In this document: in pieces, positions 1 to 9,184 of the stretch | How positions within the stretch are numbered: the first letter of the stretch is position 1 | Layout: each line of letters starts with the position of its first letter | Assembly: GCA_964423875.1 (NCBI GenBank) | Contig: CAYRGS010000037.1 | Span: 1-29,422, forward strand | Reading direction: 5' to 3' | Source of the DNA: CAYRGS01 sp964423875 | GTDB taxonomy: Bacteria > UBA8248 > JACPRG01 > G963555815 | DNA: 29,422 nucleotides | Made by a program: the position numbers and the translations under genes | Notes under the pieces: model-generated | Told to the model about the DNA's origin: nothing | Seen by the model: only the letters and a program-made list of their open reading frames with translations | The model's database searches: none

Positions 1-51
<51 letters not shown>

Positions 52-142
52 GTCGGGATCCCGGAAGCGCGGAAGACAACAATTGGGTGGATGAGCACTT
101 CGAGCGTTCCGGCCCGCGGGATTTCTAGGCGGGAGACGTCGG

Positions 143-170
143 TTGACATTCCGCCTTCCGAGCGTAGATT
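143..170 (+). promoter_or_regulatory. Candidate sigma-70 promoter for trkAH
   Basis: TTGACA at 143-148 is a perfect -35 match. After a 16-base spacer, TAGATT at 165-170 matches the -10 consensus at four of six positions. It lies about 140 bases upstream of the trkA start and is the best promoter-like pair in the 51-307 leader. Not experimentally supported. Confidence 0.45.
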
Positions 171-201
171 GGACCCCCTGCGAAGGTTGGGTGCCGGCGT
201 G

Positions 202-219
202 TGAAAACTAAGGTTTTCA
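202..219 (+). promoter_or_regulatory. Hairpin in trkA leader
   Basis: A perfect 7-bp stem (TGAAAAC / GTTTTCA) with loop TAAG lies between the candidate promoter and trkA. It could be an operator palindrome or a leader RNA hairpin. The rest of 51-307 shows no gene. Confidence 0.3.
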
Positions 220-307
220 GACGCTTTCGCCGGGACGGCTTCCCATATCGGCCCGGTTATTCCGGCGGCCCGAGTTTTCCGAAAGTTCCCTGAGATAGGG
301 TCGGACA

Positions 308-1651
308 TTGCGCGTCATTGTCATCGGAGCGGGAGAGGCCGGGTTTCACATTGCCCGGCGTCTCGTTCAGGAACACCAGGACGTTGTCCTGATAGACCGC
401 GAGGAATCGGTCATCGAGGCGATTTCCGACAAGCTTGACGCCTTGATGATCCTGGGCAACGGAGCGAACCCCCGGGTGCTGGCCGAGGCCGGTCTCAAGG
501 AGGCCGGAATGCTTATCGCCGTCAGCAGCGACGATGCCGCCAACCTGGGGGCCTGCCACCTCGCCGCCGCCAACGATGTCCCCATGAAGATCGCCCGTGT
601 AGGAGACCCAGCCTACTTCCGGGAGGACCTGGACATTCGGGGCCGGGACTTCGGGGCGGACCTCCTCATCAACCCCGCCCAGGAGGTTGCCGCCAACATC
701 GAACGCCTGATCGCCGCCCCGGGTGCGACCGAGGCCGCCGACTTCTTCGACGGCCGGCTGCAAATGGTGGGTCTTCGCGTGGGCGAGGACTCTCCCATCA
801 GCGGCCGATCGCTCAAATCTTTGGGGGACACCATCCGGGACTCGGGATTTCTCGTTCTGGGCCTCAGCCGGGAGGGGGACGTCTCCGTTCCCCGCGGGAA
901 CACGGTGGTCAAGTCGCATGAGGTCTTGTTGGCCATCGCCCGACAGGAGAGCGTTCCGGCGCTGATGGAGTTTTGCGGGGTCCGGCAGAAGCCGGTCGAG
1001 CGGGTGCTCGTGATCGGGGGCGGCCGCGTGGGATATTCCGTGGCGGAGCGGCTGTCGGCGAGAAACATCAAGGTGAAAGTCGTGGAATCCAGCGAGAAGC
1101 GGGCCAAGGTGCTCTCGCAGAACCTTCCCGACATCCTCATCCTCCACGGGGACGGCACGGACCTTGACCTTCTGCGTTCCGAAGGGATTCAGGAGATGGA
1201 CGCCATTGTGACTACCTCCGACGACGAGGAGACCAACCTATTCTCCGCGCTCTTGGCCAAACGCCACGGGTGCCGGGAGGCGATCGCGCTGGTCAACCGC
1301 CCGGATTACACCCCGTTGTACTATTCCCTGGGGATCGACGCCACCGTAAGCCCCCGCCTGGTGACTGCCAGTGTGATCCTGGGCCACCTGAAAGGACCGA
1401 ACATTATCGCCCAGTTCACGAGCGCTTTTAACGATGCCGAGGTGGTCGAGCTCGAGGTCGGCGTGAAAGCCAAGGCGGCGGGCCGCGCTCTGGCGAAATT
1501 GGATTTGCCCCGAGACGCGATTGTCGCGGGCGTGGGCCGGGGGGACGACGTCGAGATCCCCCATGGCGGCACCCTCGTTCACGGCGGCGACCGCGTCCTG
1601 CTGTTTGCCCTCCCCGATGCTCGGATCGAGGCCGAACGGCTGTTCCGTTGA
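308..1651 (+). CDS. trkA: Trk potassium uptake regulatory protein TrkA
   Basis: Cytoplasmic NAD(H)-binding gating subunit of the Trk potassium transporter. The 447-residue protein has the family's usual length and duplicated layout: a first Rossmann domain with GAGEAG at residues 7-12, a first TrkA-C domain around 140-220, a second Rossmann domain with GGGRVG near residue 240, and a second TrkA-C domain at the end. The start is a TTG; it places the first beta strand (MRVIVIG) exactly at the N-terminus as in homologues, although the upstream Shine-Dalgarno is weak. The gene ends 46 bases before trkH on the same strand, so the two are very likely co-transcribed. Function follows from family knowledge and gene pairing. 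Confidence 0.95.
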   Translation: MRVIVIGAGEAGFHIARRLVQEHQDVVLIDREESVIEAISDKLDALMILGNGANPRVLAEAGLKEAGMLIAVSSDDAANLGACHLAAANDVPMKIARVGDPAYFREDLDIRGRDFGADLLINPAQEVAANIERLIAAPGATEAADFFDGRLQMVGLRVGEDSPISGRSLKSLGDTIRDSGFLVLGLSREGDVSVPRGNTVVKSHEVLLAIARQESVPALMEFCGVRQKPVERVLVIGGGRVGYSVAERLSARNIKVKVVESSEKRAKVLSQNLPDILILHGDGTDLDLLRSEGIQEMDAIVTTSDDEETNLFSALLAKRHGCREAIALVNRPDYTPLYYSLGIDATVSPRLVTASVILGHLKGPNIIAQFTSAFNDAEVVELEVGVKAKAAGRALAKLDLPRDAIVAGVGRGDDVEIPHGGTLVHGGDRVLLFALPDARIEAERLFR

Positions 1652-1697
1652 CCCTTCCACTGCGATCGAGGCGCCTTCTTCCAGCGCACTCCCGGCC

Positions 1698-3140
1698 ATG
1701 AACTTTTCCACCATTTCTCGGACGTTGGGTTTCATCGCCCTGTTGCTGGGGACATCACTGCTAATCCCGACGGCGATTTCCGCGATCTTGGGCGGGCCGG
1801 ACCTGGTGGCGCTGGGCGTTTCAGCCCTGATCTCGGCCGCCGTCGGCGGAGGGCTGATATTTCTGGGCGGAAAAGAGAAATTGGGTGTTCGCGACGGGTT
1901 CGCCATCGTGACGGCGACGTGGCTGCTCATCTCCTTATTGGGGGCGTTGCCTTACTGGCTATCGGGGATTCTTCCGTCGTATACGGACGCCTTCTTCGAG
2001 GCCATGTCCGGTTTCTCGACGACGGGCGCGACGGTTGTACGGAATATCGAGGCCCTGCCGGAGGGCATCCTCTTCTGGCGGAGTTTTACCCAGTGGCTGG
2101 GGGGAATGGGGATCATCGTTCTCACGGCGGCCTTGTTGCCGCTGTTCGGCGTGGGCGGGCTTCAGCTCCTGAACGCCGAGGCCCCCGGCCCCACGTTCGA
2201 GCGCTTGGCCCCCCGCCTTCAGGAGACGGCGAAACTGTTATGGGGCGTTTACGTACTCCTGTCGGCGGCGGAGGCCGTCCTGCTCATGGCCGGGGGGATG
2301 CCGCCGTTCGAAGCTGTTCTTCACGCCTTCACGACGATGGCCACGGGCGGGTTTTCTCCTAAGAACGCCAGCATCGCGGCCTACCCCAGCCCCTATATCC
2401 AGTGGGTCATCATCCTTTTCATGGGACTCGCCGGCACGAGCTTCAGCCTCCATTATTTCGCCCTGCGGAGAAGAAGCGCTTCGAGCTACTGGGAGAACAC
2501 GGAGTTTCGGTTTTATCTGTCGATGATCGTCTCGGCGACGGCCGTGACGACGCTTGTGATTTTGTGGCGGGCGCCGGAGGGCGTAGAACGCGCCATCCGC
2601 GACGCGGCCTTCCAAGTGGTCTCCATCATTACTGGTACGGGGTTTGTTACGGCGGATTTCGAGCACTGGCCCATCCTTCTTCAGACCCTGTTTCTGTTTC
2701 TCATGTTCTTCGGAGGCTGCTCCGGGTCCACGGGGGGCGGGATGAAGCACATGCGGTTGTTCCTTTTGTTCCGGCAATCGGCCGCCCAGATGGTGAAGCT
2801 CGTCCATCCCCGGGCCGTGAAGGAGCTTTTCCTCGGTTCCCAGATCGTGACCGAAGAGGTCATTGCCGGCATCCAGTCCTTCTTCTTCCTGTATCTTACG
2901 CTCTGGGTGGTCGGGAGTCTGGCGCTGACCGCGCTGGGGCTGGACATCGTGACCGGGATCTCGGCGGCGGCGTCCGCGTTGAGCAATGTAGGCCCGGCCC
3001 TGGGGGCCGTCGGCCCGACGGACAACTACGCCGGTCTGCCGGATGCGGCGAAGTGGCTCCTCACTGCCTTGATGCTCATGGGACGCCTGGAGATTTTCCC
3101 GGTCCTCGTCCTGTTGAGGCGGGAGACTTGGCGGCGGTAG
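1698..3140 (+). CDS. trkH: Trk/Ktr potassium transporter membrane subunit TrkH
   Basis: Inner-membrane potassium-translocating subunit that works with the adjacent TrkA. The predicted 480-residue protein is hydrophobic throughout and shows the four pore-loop signatures in order: GFSTTGATVV, TTMATGGFS, ITGTGFVTADF and GSTGGGMK. The C-terminal LMGRLEIFPVLVLL is a typical TrkH ending. I start it at the ATG at 1698 (MNFSTISRTLGF), because the reading frame extending upstream to 1521 overlaps trkA out of frame and encodes non-TrkH, non-membrane sequence. Stop is TAG. No transcription terminator is obvious downstream. Confidence 0.95.
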   Translation: MNFSTISRTLGFIALLLGTSLLIPTAISAILGGPDLVALGVSALISAAVGGGLIFLGGKEKLGVRDGFAIVTATWLLISLLGALPYWLSGILPSYTDAFFEAMSGFSTTGATVVRNIEALPEGILFWRSFTQWLGGMGIIVLTAALLPLFGVGGLQLLNAEAPGPTFERLAPRLQETAKLLWGVYVLLSAAEAVLLMAGGMPPFEAVLHAFTTMATGGFSPKNASIAAYPSPYIQWVIILFMGLAGTSFSLHYFALRRRSASSYWENTEFRFYLSMIVSATAVTTLVILWRAPEGVERAIRDAAFQVVSIITGTGFVTADFEHWPILLQTLFLFLMFFGGCSGSTGGGMKHMRLFLLFRQSAAQMVKLVHPRAVKELFLGSQIVTEEVIAGIQSFFFLYLTLWVVGSLALTALGLDIVTGISAAASALSNVGPALGAVGPTDNYAGLPDAAKWLLTALMLMGRLEIFPVLVLLRRETWRR

Positions 3141-3364
3141 GGGAGGGGGGGCAGGCCGGGCGGGTTCCCGTCCGGCGGCCACCGCCGCGTTGTTACAAAT
3201 CAGGCCATTGGGTCCGCAACTGAGCCTTCCTGAATACGAGCTTTCCGGAAGCGCCCGGGAGTGATCCGGATCCTCCTTTCAAAAGGGAAAACCGGACTGA
3301 TAACATCTTCGGATTGAGCGACCTCTCGCCCCAAGGGTTTTCTCGTGCAAAGGGAGATTTTGAA

Positions 3365-4663
3365 TTGGCCGAGTCCTCCGATAAGACGAAAAACATCCAG
3401 GAAGATTTCCGGGAATACCTTTTCCCATGTATTCGTCCGTTTTATAAAGAACCCCTTGTGATCGAGCGCGGCCAGGGGGCAACGGTCATGGACTCGGAGG
3501 GACGCGAGTATCTGGATTTCTTTGGGGGCATTCTCACCACGGCCGTCGGCCACTGCCACCCCAAGGTCAAGGAACGGACGGTCGCTCAGATCAACAAGCT
3601 CCAGCACGTCTCGAATTCCTATCTCACCGAGCCGGCCGTGTCGCTGGCGAAAAAGCTCGCGGAGATCACGCCCGGCCGGCTACAGAAAACCTTCTTCACC
3701 AACAGCGGCAGCGAAGCAGACGAGACCGCCGTCCTGGCGGCGCGCTGCTACACCGGGGCTTATGAAGTGGTGGCCATGCGCCACGGCTACAGCGGGCGGA
3801 CCACCCTCGCCATGTCCATGATTGGCGATTCGCAGTACCGGCTTCCCGGGGCGGGCCTTGGAGCGGGCGTCGTACACGTGGCCAACCCCTACTGCTATCG
3901 CTGTCCTTATGGACTGACGTACCCGAGCTGCGATCTGCATTGCGCCCGTGACGTGGAAGAGGTCATCCGCACATCGACGATGGGGACCATCGCGGCCTTC
4001 ATCGCCGAGCCCATCCAGGGGGTCGGGGGATTCATCGTTCCGCCCAAGGAATACTTCCAAGTGGTCGCCGAAATCGTTCGAAGGTACGGGGGCATCTTCA
4101 TCTCCGATGAGGTCCAGACCGGCTTCGGCCGGACGGGCGGGAAGATGTTCGGCATTGAACACTACGGTGTTGAGCCGGAAGTTATGACCTTCGCCAAAGC
4201 CCTGGGCAACGGGATGCCCATCGGGGCGACCATTGCCGTCCCGGAGGTGGCCGACAGCGTCAAGGGTTCCTCCGTTTCCACTTTCGGCGGAAATCCTGTC
4301 TCCACCAAGACGGCGCTGGCGGTTCTCGACGTCATCATCAGCGAAGAGTTGGTTCAAAACGCGCAGAAGGTCGGGGCCCTCATCCGCGAGCGGCTGGAAA
4401 GCCTGAAGGAAAAATTTCCTGTCATCGGGGACGTCCGGGGAATGGGACTGATGCAGGGCATGGAATTGGTGAAAGAAGGAAAAGATCCCGCGCCGCAGGC
4501 CGTGAACCGGCTCTTCGAGGAGACTCGCAGGCGGGGGCTTCTGATCGGCAAAGGCGGCACGTATGGAAACTTCATTCGCCTCACCCCGCCGCTCAATATC
4601 CATCCGTCCGACGCGGAGACGGCCTTGGAAATTCTGGAGGCTTCCATGGAGGTGGATGGTTGA
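3365..4663 (+). CDS. Class III PLP aminotransferase (AGXT2/GABA-transaminase type)
   Basis: Pyridoxal-phosphate-dependent aminotransferase of fold type I, class III, moving an amino group between an omega-amino acid or alanine-like donor and a 2-oxo acid. Visible motifs are TNSGSEAD (phosphate site), ISDEVQTGFGRTG (Asp contacting the PLP ring nitrogen, D248) and the Schiff-base lysine in FAKALGNG (K278). The protein also has a four-cysteine stretch, CYRC then CDLHC, about residues 177-193, seen in the AGXT2-like branch. I choose the TTG at 3365 (432 residues) because AAGGGAGA at 3350-3357 is a good ribosome site seven bases upstream. A second in-frame TTG at 3314 would add 17 residues without a good site. 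The neighbourhood suggests beta-alanine/beta-aminoisobutyrate or glyoxylate chemistry, but the substrate is inferred only. Confidence 0.88.
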   Translation: MAESSDKTKNIQEDFREYLFPCIRPFYKEPLVIERGQGATVMDSEGREYLDFFGGILTTAVGHCHPKVKERTVAQINKLQHVSNSYLTEPAVSLAKKLAEITPGRLQKTFFTNSGSEADETAVLAARCYTGAYEVVAMRHGYSGRTTLAMSMIGDSQYRLPGAGLGAGVVHVANPYCYRCPYGLTYPSCDLHCARDVEEVIRTSTMGTIAAFIAEPIQGVGGFIVPPKEYFQVVAEIVRRYGGIFISDEVQTGFGRTGGKMFGIEHYGVEPEVMTFAKALGNGMPIGATIAVPEVADSVKGSSVSTFGGNPVSTKTALAVLDVIISEELVQNAQKVGALIRERLESLKEKFPVIGDVRGMGLMQGMELVKEGKDPAPQAVNRLFEETRRRGLLIGKGGTYGNFIRLTPPLNIHPSDAETALEILEASMEVDG

Positions 4664-4667
4664 GGAG

Positions 4668-4703
4668 CGGGTGGACGCGGCGAGGGCCGGATTTGTCCAC
4701 CCG
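4668..4703. terminator. Inverted repeat between convergent genes
   Basis: A 9-bp perfect stem (CGGGTGGAC at 4668-4676, GTCCACCCG at 4695-4703) encloses an 18-base loop right after the aminotransferase stop and before the end of the convergent Mo-hydroxylase gene. The position fits a bidirectional terminator, but no T-tract follows on either strand, so intrinsic termination is uncertain. Confidence 0.4.
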
Positions 4704-4759
4704 GCGGATTGGCCCGGAGAAGCGGTCTCCCCTCTCGTGGGCTGATAGAGTTCCGGTCT

Positions 4760-7024
4760 TTACGATGCGGAAGCGAGGACTTTCTGGGCCGTGATGGGAA
4801 GGTCCCGGAATCGGACGCCGGTGGCGTGAAAGACCGCGTTGGCGACGGCCGCGGCGGCGGGATCGATGGGGGCCTCCGAAGCGCCCTTGGCCCCATAGGG
4901 TCCCAAGGGGTCGTTCGATTCAATCAGGATCGAATACAAATGGCCTGTGTTCTCCGCCTTGGGGAGGACATAGTCGGCCAGGTTGCCGTTCACGGCTTGG
5001 CCCTGGGAGAAGGAAATCCCCTCCGTCAGCGCGTAGCCCAGCCCCTGGACCAAAGCACCTTGAACCTGCCCTTCCGCCAGGAGCGGGTTGAGGACGAATC
5101 CCACGTCGTCGGCCACCCAGACCCCCAACAGGCTGATTTCACCGGTCTCCATGTCCACCTCGACTTCCACGGCCATGGCGGTGAACTCATAGGAAGGCGC
5201 GAAGTTTCCGTACAACTCCTTATCCAGGACAAAATCGCTGGGGGGGTCATAGGTTCCCCGGCCCACCACGGGTTGGCCGTTCTTGCGGAACAGGTGAGCT
5301 TCGGCGGCCTCTCCTATCGAGAGTTTCCGCTCCGGCGCGTTTCGGCTGAAAACGAATCCATCTTTGAGGTCCAAGTCATCGGGCCGCGCTTCCAGCCGGT
5401 CGGCGGCCGCTTCCAGGATCTGGCGCCGCGCGTCCCGTGCCGCCAAACGCGCGGCGTTCCCCCCGATAACCGTGAGGCGGCTCGCGTAAGCGCCGAAGCT
5501 CAAAGGGCTGTGGTCGGTGTCGGCGGATGAGAGGGTGACCTTTCGCATGGGCAGGTTCAACTCCTCCGCCACAATCTGGGCCAGAACCGTTTTGGCCCCC
5601 TGACCGATGTCGCCTTCGCCGTAGACGATGTGCGCCGCCCCCTCGGCGTTGATCTTCACCTCCATGTACGAGCCGTCCCAATCGCCGTAGACGCGTGCGC
5701 CGCTGGTGTGGATGGCCGCGGCCAGACCGACGCCCCTTCGTTTGACTCCGCCGCCTCGTTTCGCCCGCTTGGCTTTCCACTCGCACTGCTCCATCACTGC
5801 CCGGATGCACTGTTTCAAGGCGCAGGATTCGAGCTTCCAGCCGTGGACGGTTGTGTCTCCGGCCCGCACGGCGTTCTTGAGGCGGAGCTCCGCCGGGTCC
5901 ATGTCGATGGCGTCGGCCAGCAGGTCGATGTGCTGCTCCACCGCAAATCCCACTTGCGGATTTCCATACCCGCGGAAGGCGCCCTTGGGGATAGAGTGGG
6001 TATAGGCCAAGCGGCCTTCCGTGCGGATGTTCTTCATCCGGTAATGGTTGTCCATCCGCATGATTCCGGCCGCAAGGATGCCGAGGGCCTCCCCCACGTA
6101 GGCTCCGGCATCGGCCAATGCATGGCATTCCTTGGCGGTGATCACGCCGTCCTTTCGGACGCCCATCCTGAGGGTAATCGCCATCGGGACCCGCGGCCGT
6201 CCCGCCTGAAATTCCTCGAGACGGGTGTTGAGTAGCTTCACGGGGACTCCGGTCTTTTGTGAAAGAAGCGCGGCAATCATGGGCAGGGGTTCGTCCCGTT
6301 TTCCCCCGAAAGACCCCCCGACGGTAGCCTGAACGACGCTCACCTTGGAGAGAGGGAGGCCCAGGGCCTTGGCCACCCGCTTCTGGGAGTAGAAGATGCC
6401 CTGGCAGGGCATCCACAGTTTCACCCCTCCCCCTCCCTGAGCGTCTGCCTGCGCCAGCGCTCCCAGGGGCTCCATGTAGGCCTGGGAAACGACGGAGGTC
6501 CGGTAGGTTTCTTCCAGGACGATGTCGGCTTCCCGCAGTCCGGCGTCCGGGTCCCCGCGCGCGAACTCGATCTCTCCAGCCAGGTTCCCCGATTCGTGGA
6601 CCGTGGGGGAAAAATCCCGCAGGGCCTCTTCCGGATCCAGGACCGCGGGCAAGGGCTCATACTCCACCTCGATCAATTCAAGCGCGTCGAGCGCCGTCGC
6701 CTCATCCACTGCCGCCACCGCCGCCACTTCATGGCCCACGTAAAGGCTCCGCTCGACGGCCAGAACGGTCTGGTCGTCGATGACCGTGCCCCAGTGGATC
6801 GGGGGCGCGTCCTTTCCAGTGAGGATGGCTTTCACGCCCGGAACCTTGAGGGCCCGGCGGATATCGATATCGGCAATCCGGGCGTGCGGGTGGGGGCTTC
6901 TGAGAATCTTCGCGTGGAGCATGCGTGGCAGGACCATGTCCCCTACGTAAGGGACCGCTCCCTGGACCTTGAGGGGGGCGTCGATGGCGGGGATCGGTTT
7001 GCCGATCACGGAGAATTCGGGCAT
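4760..7024 (-). CDS. Molybdenum hydroxylase large subunit (xanthine dehydrogenase / CoxL / HcrA family)
   Basis: Molybdopterin-cytosine-dinucleotide-binding catalytic subunit that hydroxylates carbon next to ring nitrogen in N-heterocycles or related substrates, using water as oxygen donor. The 754-residue protein has the N-terminal a/b hammerhead domain (GKPIPAIDAPLKVQGA, about 7-110) and the Mo-binding domains. Cofactor motifs are GGSFGGKRDE, KGAFRGYGNPQ and GEGDIGQGAKT. The probable catalytic glutamate lies near the C-terminus in YGAKGASEAP. The ATG at 7024 has an AGGA a few bases upstream. It lies downstream of hyuA1-hyuB1 on the same strand, possibly in the same operon (236-base gap). 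No FAD or 2Fe-2S partner gene is present anywhere in the window, which is unusual because these normally sit adjacent. Exact substrate (purine, nicotinate, hydroxybenzoyl-CoA) is unknown. Confidence 0.9.
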   Translation of the reverse strand: MPEFSVIGKPIPAIDAPLKVQGAVPYVGDMVLPRMLHAKILRSPHPHARIADIDIRRALKVPGVKAILTGKDAPPIHWGTVIDDQTVLAVERSLYVGHEVAAVAAVDEATALDALELIEVEYEPLPAVLDPEEALRDFSPTVHESGNLAGEIEFARGDPDAGLREADIVLEETYRTSVVSQAYMEPLGALAQADAQGGGGVKLWMPCQGIFYSQKRVAKALGLPLSKVSVVQATVGGSFGGKRDEPLPMIAALLSQKTGVPVKLLNTRLEEFQAGRPRVPMAITLRMGVRKDGVITAKECHALADAGAYVGEALGILAAGIMRMDNHYRMKNIRTEGRLAYTHSIPKGAFRGYGNPQVGFAVEQHIDLLADAIDMDPAELRLKNAVRAGDTTVHGWKLESCALKQCIRAVMEQCEWKAKRAKRGGGVKRRGVGLAAAIHTSGARVYGDWDGSYMEVKINAEGAAHIVYGEGDIGQGAKTVLAQIVAEELNLPMRKVTLSSADTDHSPLSFGAYASRLTVIGGNAARLAARDARRQILEAAADRLEARPDDLDLKDGFVFSRNAPERKLSIGEAAEAHLFRKNGQPVVGRGTYDPPSDFVLDKELYGNFAPSYEFTAMAVEVEVDMETGEISLLGVWVADDVGFVLNPLLAEGQVQGALVQGLGYALTEGISFSQGQAVNGNLADYVLPKAENTGHLYSILIESNDPLGPYGAKGASEAPIDPAAAAVANAVFHATGVRFRDLPITAQKVLASAS

Positions 7025-7088
7025 GGTCCTATGCCTTTGAGCCGGGTTGCGCCGGACGTGAATCGGGGGCGATAGATCGCAATGCCGA

Positions 7089-7116
7089 ACGGTCCGGATG
7101 GGACATCCGAAACCGT
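7089..7116. terminator. Imperfect hairpin between hyuB1 and the Mo-hydroxylase gene
   Basis: CGGATG at 7095-7100 pairs with CATCCG at 7104-7109 around a three-base loop. After a two-base internal mismatch the stem continues as ACGGT with ACCGT. It lies in the 236-base gap downstream of hyuB1 on the minus strand. It may reduce read-through or stabilise an mRNA end. No T-tract is seen. Confidence 0.25.
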
Positions 7117-7260
7117 CCGACGTGCATCGCCCGGCAAGGGTTCGAGGGTTTCCGGGTTTTCAATACGAAGATGAATGGTCCAGGCGTCGGGTGCGGCATG
7201 TCGCGTCCCCCGTCCCGCCCCCCCGCGCGGGGCTTCGCCCTCACCCGGGAATCGTTCTCT

Positions 7261-9048
7261 TTACGCGTCCCTCTCGGCCCGGAGCCTCTCCGTGGCTTTG
7301 AGGTCGACCTCGAGGGTTTTCGGGTCGATGACGACGCCATAGTCTTTTTCCGCCGCCTCGATGGACAGGACCTCATTGAGGACGTCTTCTCCGACCCACT
7401 CGGGGGGTCTTTCCAGCGGGGACCCGACGCCCCCTCCGCCGCTGCATTTGGCCGTGAGGATGTCCCCCTTGGTGTACTGGACCTGAGACATGGTCCGGAA
7501 GGGGATCCGCTCTCCGTCCCGCTCAAAATAGATGTCGTGATAGATTGCTTCCTTGCCCCCGTCCTGGCCGAAGGACCGGAATTTCTGCCCGGAGGAGGTT
7601 CCCGTATTGACGTACACGCGGCCTTCGTTCTCGTTGACCATGGCGTAGTGGGTGCCCACCCCCCCGCGCCAGCGGCCGGCGCCGGCCGAGTCTTTCAGGT
7701 AGCCGTATTGCAGGATGCGCCATGGGGTCATGATCTCGGTGATCTCAACGGTGTTTTTCGTGACGCCCCCGGCGATGATGGGCGGCGTCACGTGGGGCCA
7801 CCCGTCGTAGCCCCAGATGGCCCCGCTCCCGCCGTCCGGTCCGAAGAAGGTGAAGTAGTACTTGCGATAATCCCCCGCTTCCTCATCGAACTCGCGGCCG
7901 TCATCTCCGAACGTCACGAAGGATACGTGGGGGGCCCACATCGCGCTTACCGTCTCGGGCATGGCCTTGCCCAGGGCCATCTGAATCGCCTCGATGAGTT
8001 CGCCCCCCAGATGGCAGTTGCATCCCCCAATGGTGGCTGGATACTTGGCGTTCACGCACGTCCCCTCCGGGGCGATGATCTTGATGGGCTTGCAGCTTCC
8101 CTCATTGAAGGAGATATCCGGATCCACCGACATGAGGATAGGGATGTACGTGCAGGCGTGGTTCACGGCGAGCGGGGTGCTGATGAAGTCGGTCAACTTG
8201 TCGCTACCCGTCCAATCGACGACCATCTCATCGCCTTGAATGGTGACATTGACCCTCACATAGACCGGCTTGTCCGTCGTCCCGTCCCAGTCGCAGCCGC
8301 TCTCCCCCTGATAAGTCCCGTCTGGCATCTTGGAGATTTCGGCCCGCATGGCCTGCTCGGAGGAATCCAGCAGGGCTTGCTGGCACGCGAGCATGGCTTC
8401 CTGTCCCATCTTCTGACACAGCCGGACGAGCTCCTCCTCCGCGCGCTTGGTCGCCCCCATCATGGCCATGTTGTCCATGGCGACCACATCGGGCCAGCGG
8501 ACGTTGTTGAGGATGAAGTCGTAGACGGGCTGCCTTTCGCCCCGCTCGAAGATCTTCGTGTAGTCGATGCGTAGGCCTTCGCTGTGGATGTCGTACCCGT
8601 AGGGGAAGTACCCCCCCGGATATGCGCCTCCGGTGTCCTGCTGGTGCCCTTTGAGTAGCGTGAAGAAAATCAGCTCGTTTTCATAGAAGACCGGCCGGAT
8701 GATGGACCAGTCGGGCAGGTGTGAGCCGCTAGCCTGATATGGGTCATTGGCGAGAAAAACGTCGCCCGGGTAGATCTTGCCCTTGAACTTTTGCGTCAAA
8801 GGCGCTACTTGCGACTTGGCGACGGCGACGTGCAAAGGCATCCAGGACTTGATGGAAAGAAGCCGCCCCTGGGCGTCAAACACCCCGGGGGAGAAATCGT
8901 TGCACTCCATCAGGATGAAGCATTGCCCCGAATGCTTGAGGACGCTCCCCATCAGATCGCAGGTGTACAGGATCTTGTGCTGGAGAATGGCCACGTCCAT
9001 CGGGTCCACCTGCAGGGCGTTCATTGAATCCGCTTGTTGACTCGCCAT
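7261..9048 (-). CDS. hyuB: Hydantoinase B / oxoprolinase-type subunit (HyuB1)
   Basis: HyuB-family subunit (N-methylhydantoinase B, related to acetone carboxylase alpha). It pairs with HyuA in ATP-dependent hydrolysis or carboxylation of cyclic amides and ketones. The 595-residue length matches the family. Recognisable stretches are HSGQCFILMECNDFSPGVFD (residues 39-58), GDVFLANDPYQASGSHLPD (about 94-112), the metal- and substrate-site region SPLAVNHACTY-type loop near 290, and the glycine-rich GRWRGGVGTHY and CSGGGGVGSP near the end. The start at 9048 is supported by AAGGGAGAG six bases upstream. It follows hyuA1 by 136 bases on the same strand. Unlike HyuB2 it has no C-terminal zinc domain. 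Substrate is not determined; cytoplasmic, with no signal peptide. Confidence 0.92.
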   Translation of the reverse strand: MASQQADSMNALQVDPMDVAILQHKILYTCDLMGSVLKHSGQCFILMECNDFSPGVFDAQGRLLSIKSWMPLHVAVAKSQVAPLTQKFKGKIYPGDVFLANDPYQASGSHLPDWSIIRPVFYENELIFFTLLKGHQQDTGGAYPGGYFPYGYDIHSEGLRIDYTKIFERGERQPVYDFILNNVRWPDVVAMDNMAMMGATKRAEEELVRLCQKMGQEAMLACQQALLDSSEQAMRAEISKMPDGTYQGESGCDWDGTTDKPVYVRVNVTIQGDEMVVDWTGSDKLTDFISTPLAVNHACTYIPILMSVDPDISFNEGSCKPIKIIAPEGTCVNAKYPATIGGCNCHLGGELIEAIQMALGKAMPETVSAMWAPHVSFVTFGDDGREFDEEAGDYRKYYFTFFGPDGGSGAIWGYDGWPHVTPPIIAGGVTKNTVEITEIMTPWRILQYGYLKDSAGAGRWRGGVGTHYAMVNENEGRVYVNTGTSSGQKFRSFGQDGGKEAIYHDIYFERDGERIPFRTMSQVQYTKGDILTAKCSGGGGVGSPLERPPEWVGEDVLNEVLSIEAAEKDYGVVIDPKTLEVDLKATERLRAERDA

Positions 9049-9184
9049 GTTTTCGCTCTCCCTTTGACGTGGAGTCTCAGCCGCGGGGTCTTGTTTTCTT
9101 GTTCTCTCCGTATCCGGATGCGGGGGAGGGCGGTCGGGATTTCCTGGCCGAGGCGCTCGCGGTGTTTCCCTTGGACCGATTCCC

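Noticed and set aside
1521..1697. Upstream extension of trkH into trkA
   Set aside because: It overlaps trkA in another frame and encodes sequence unlike any TrkH N-terminus; ATG 1698 starts the membrane protein cleanly.
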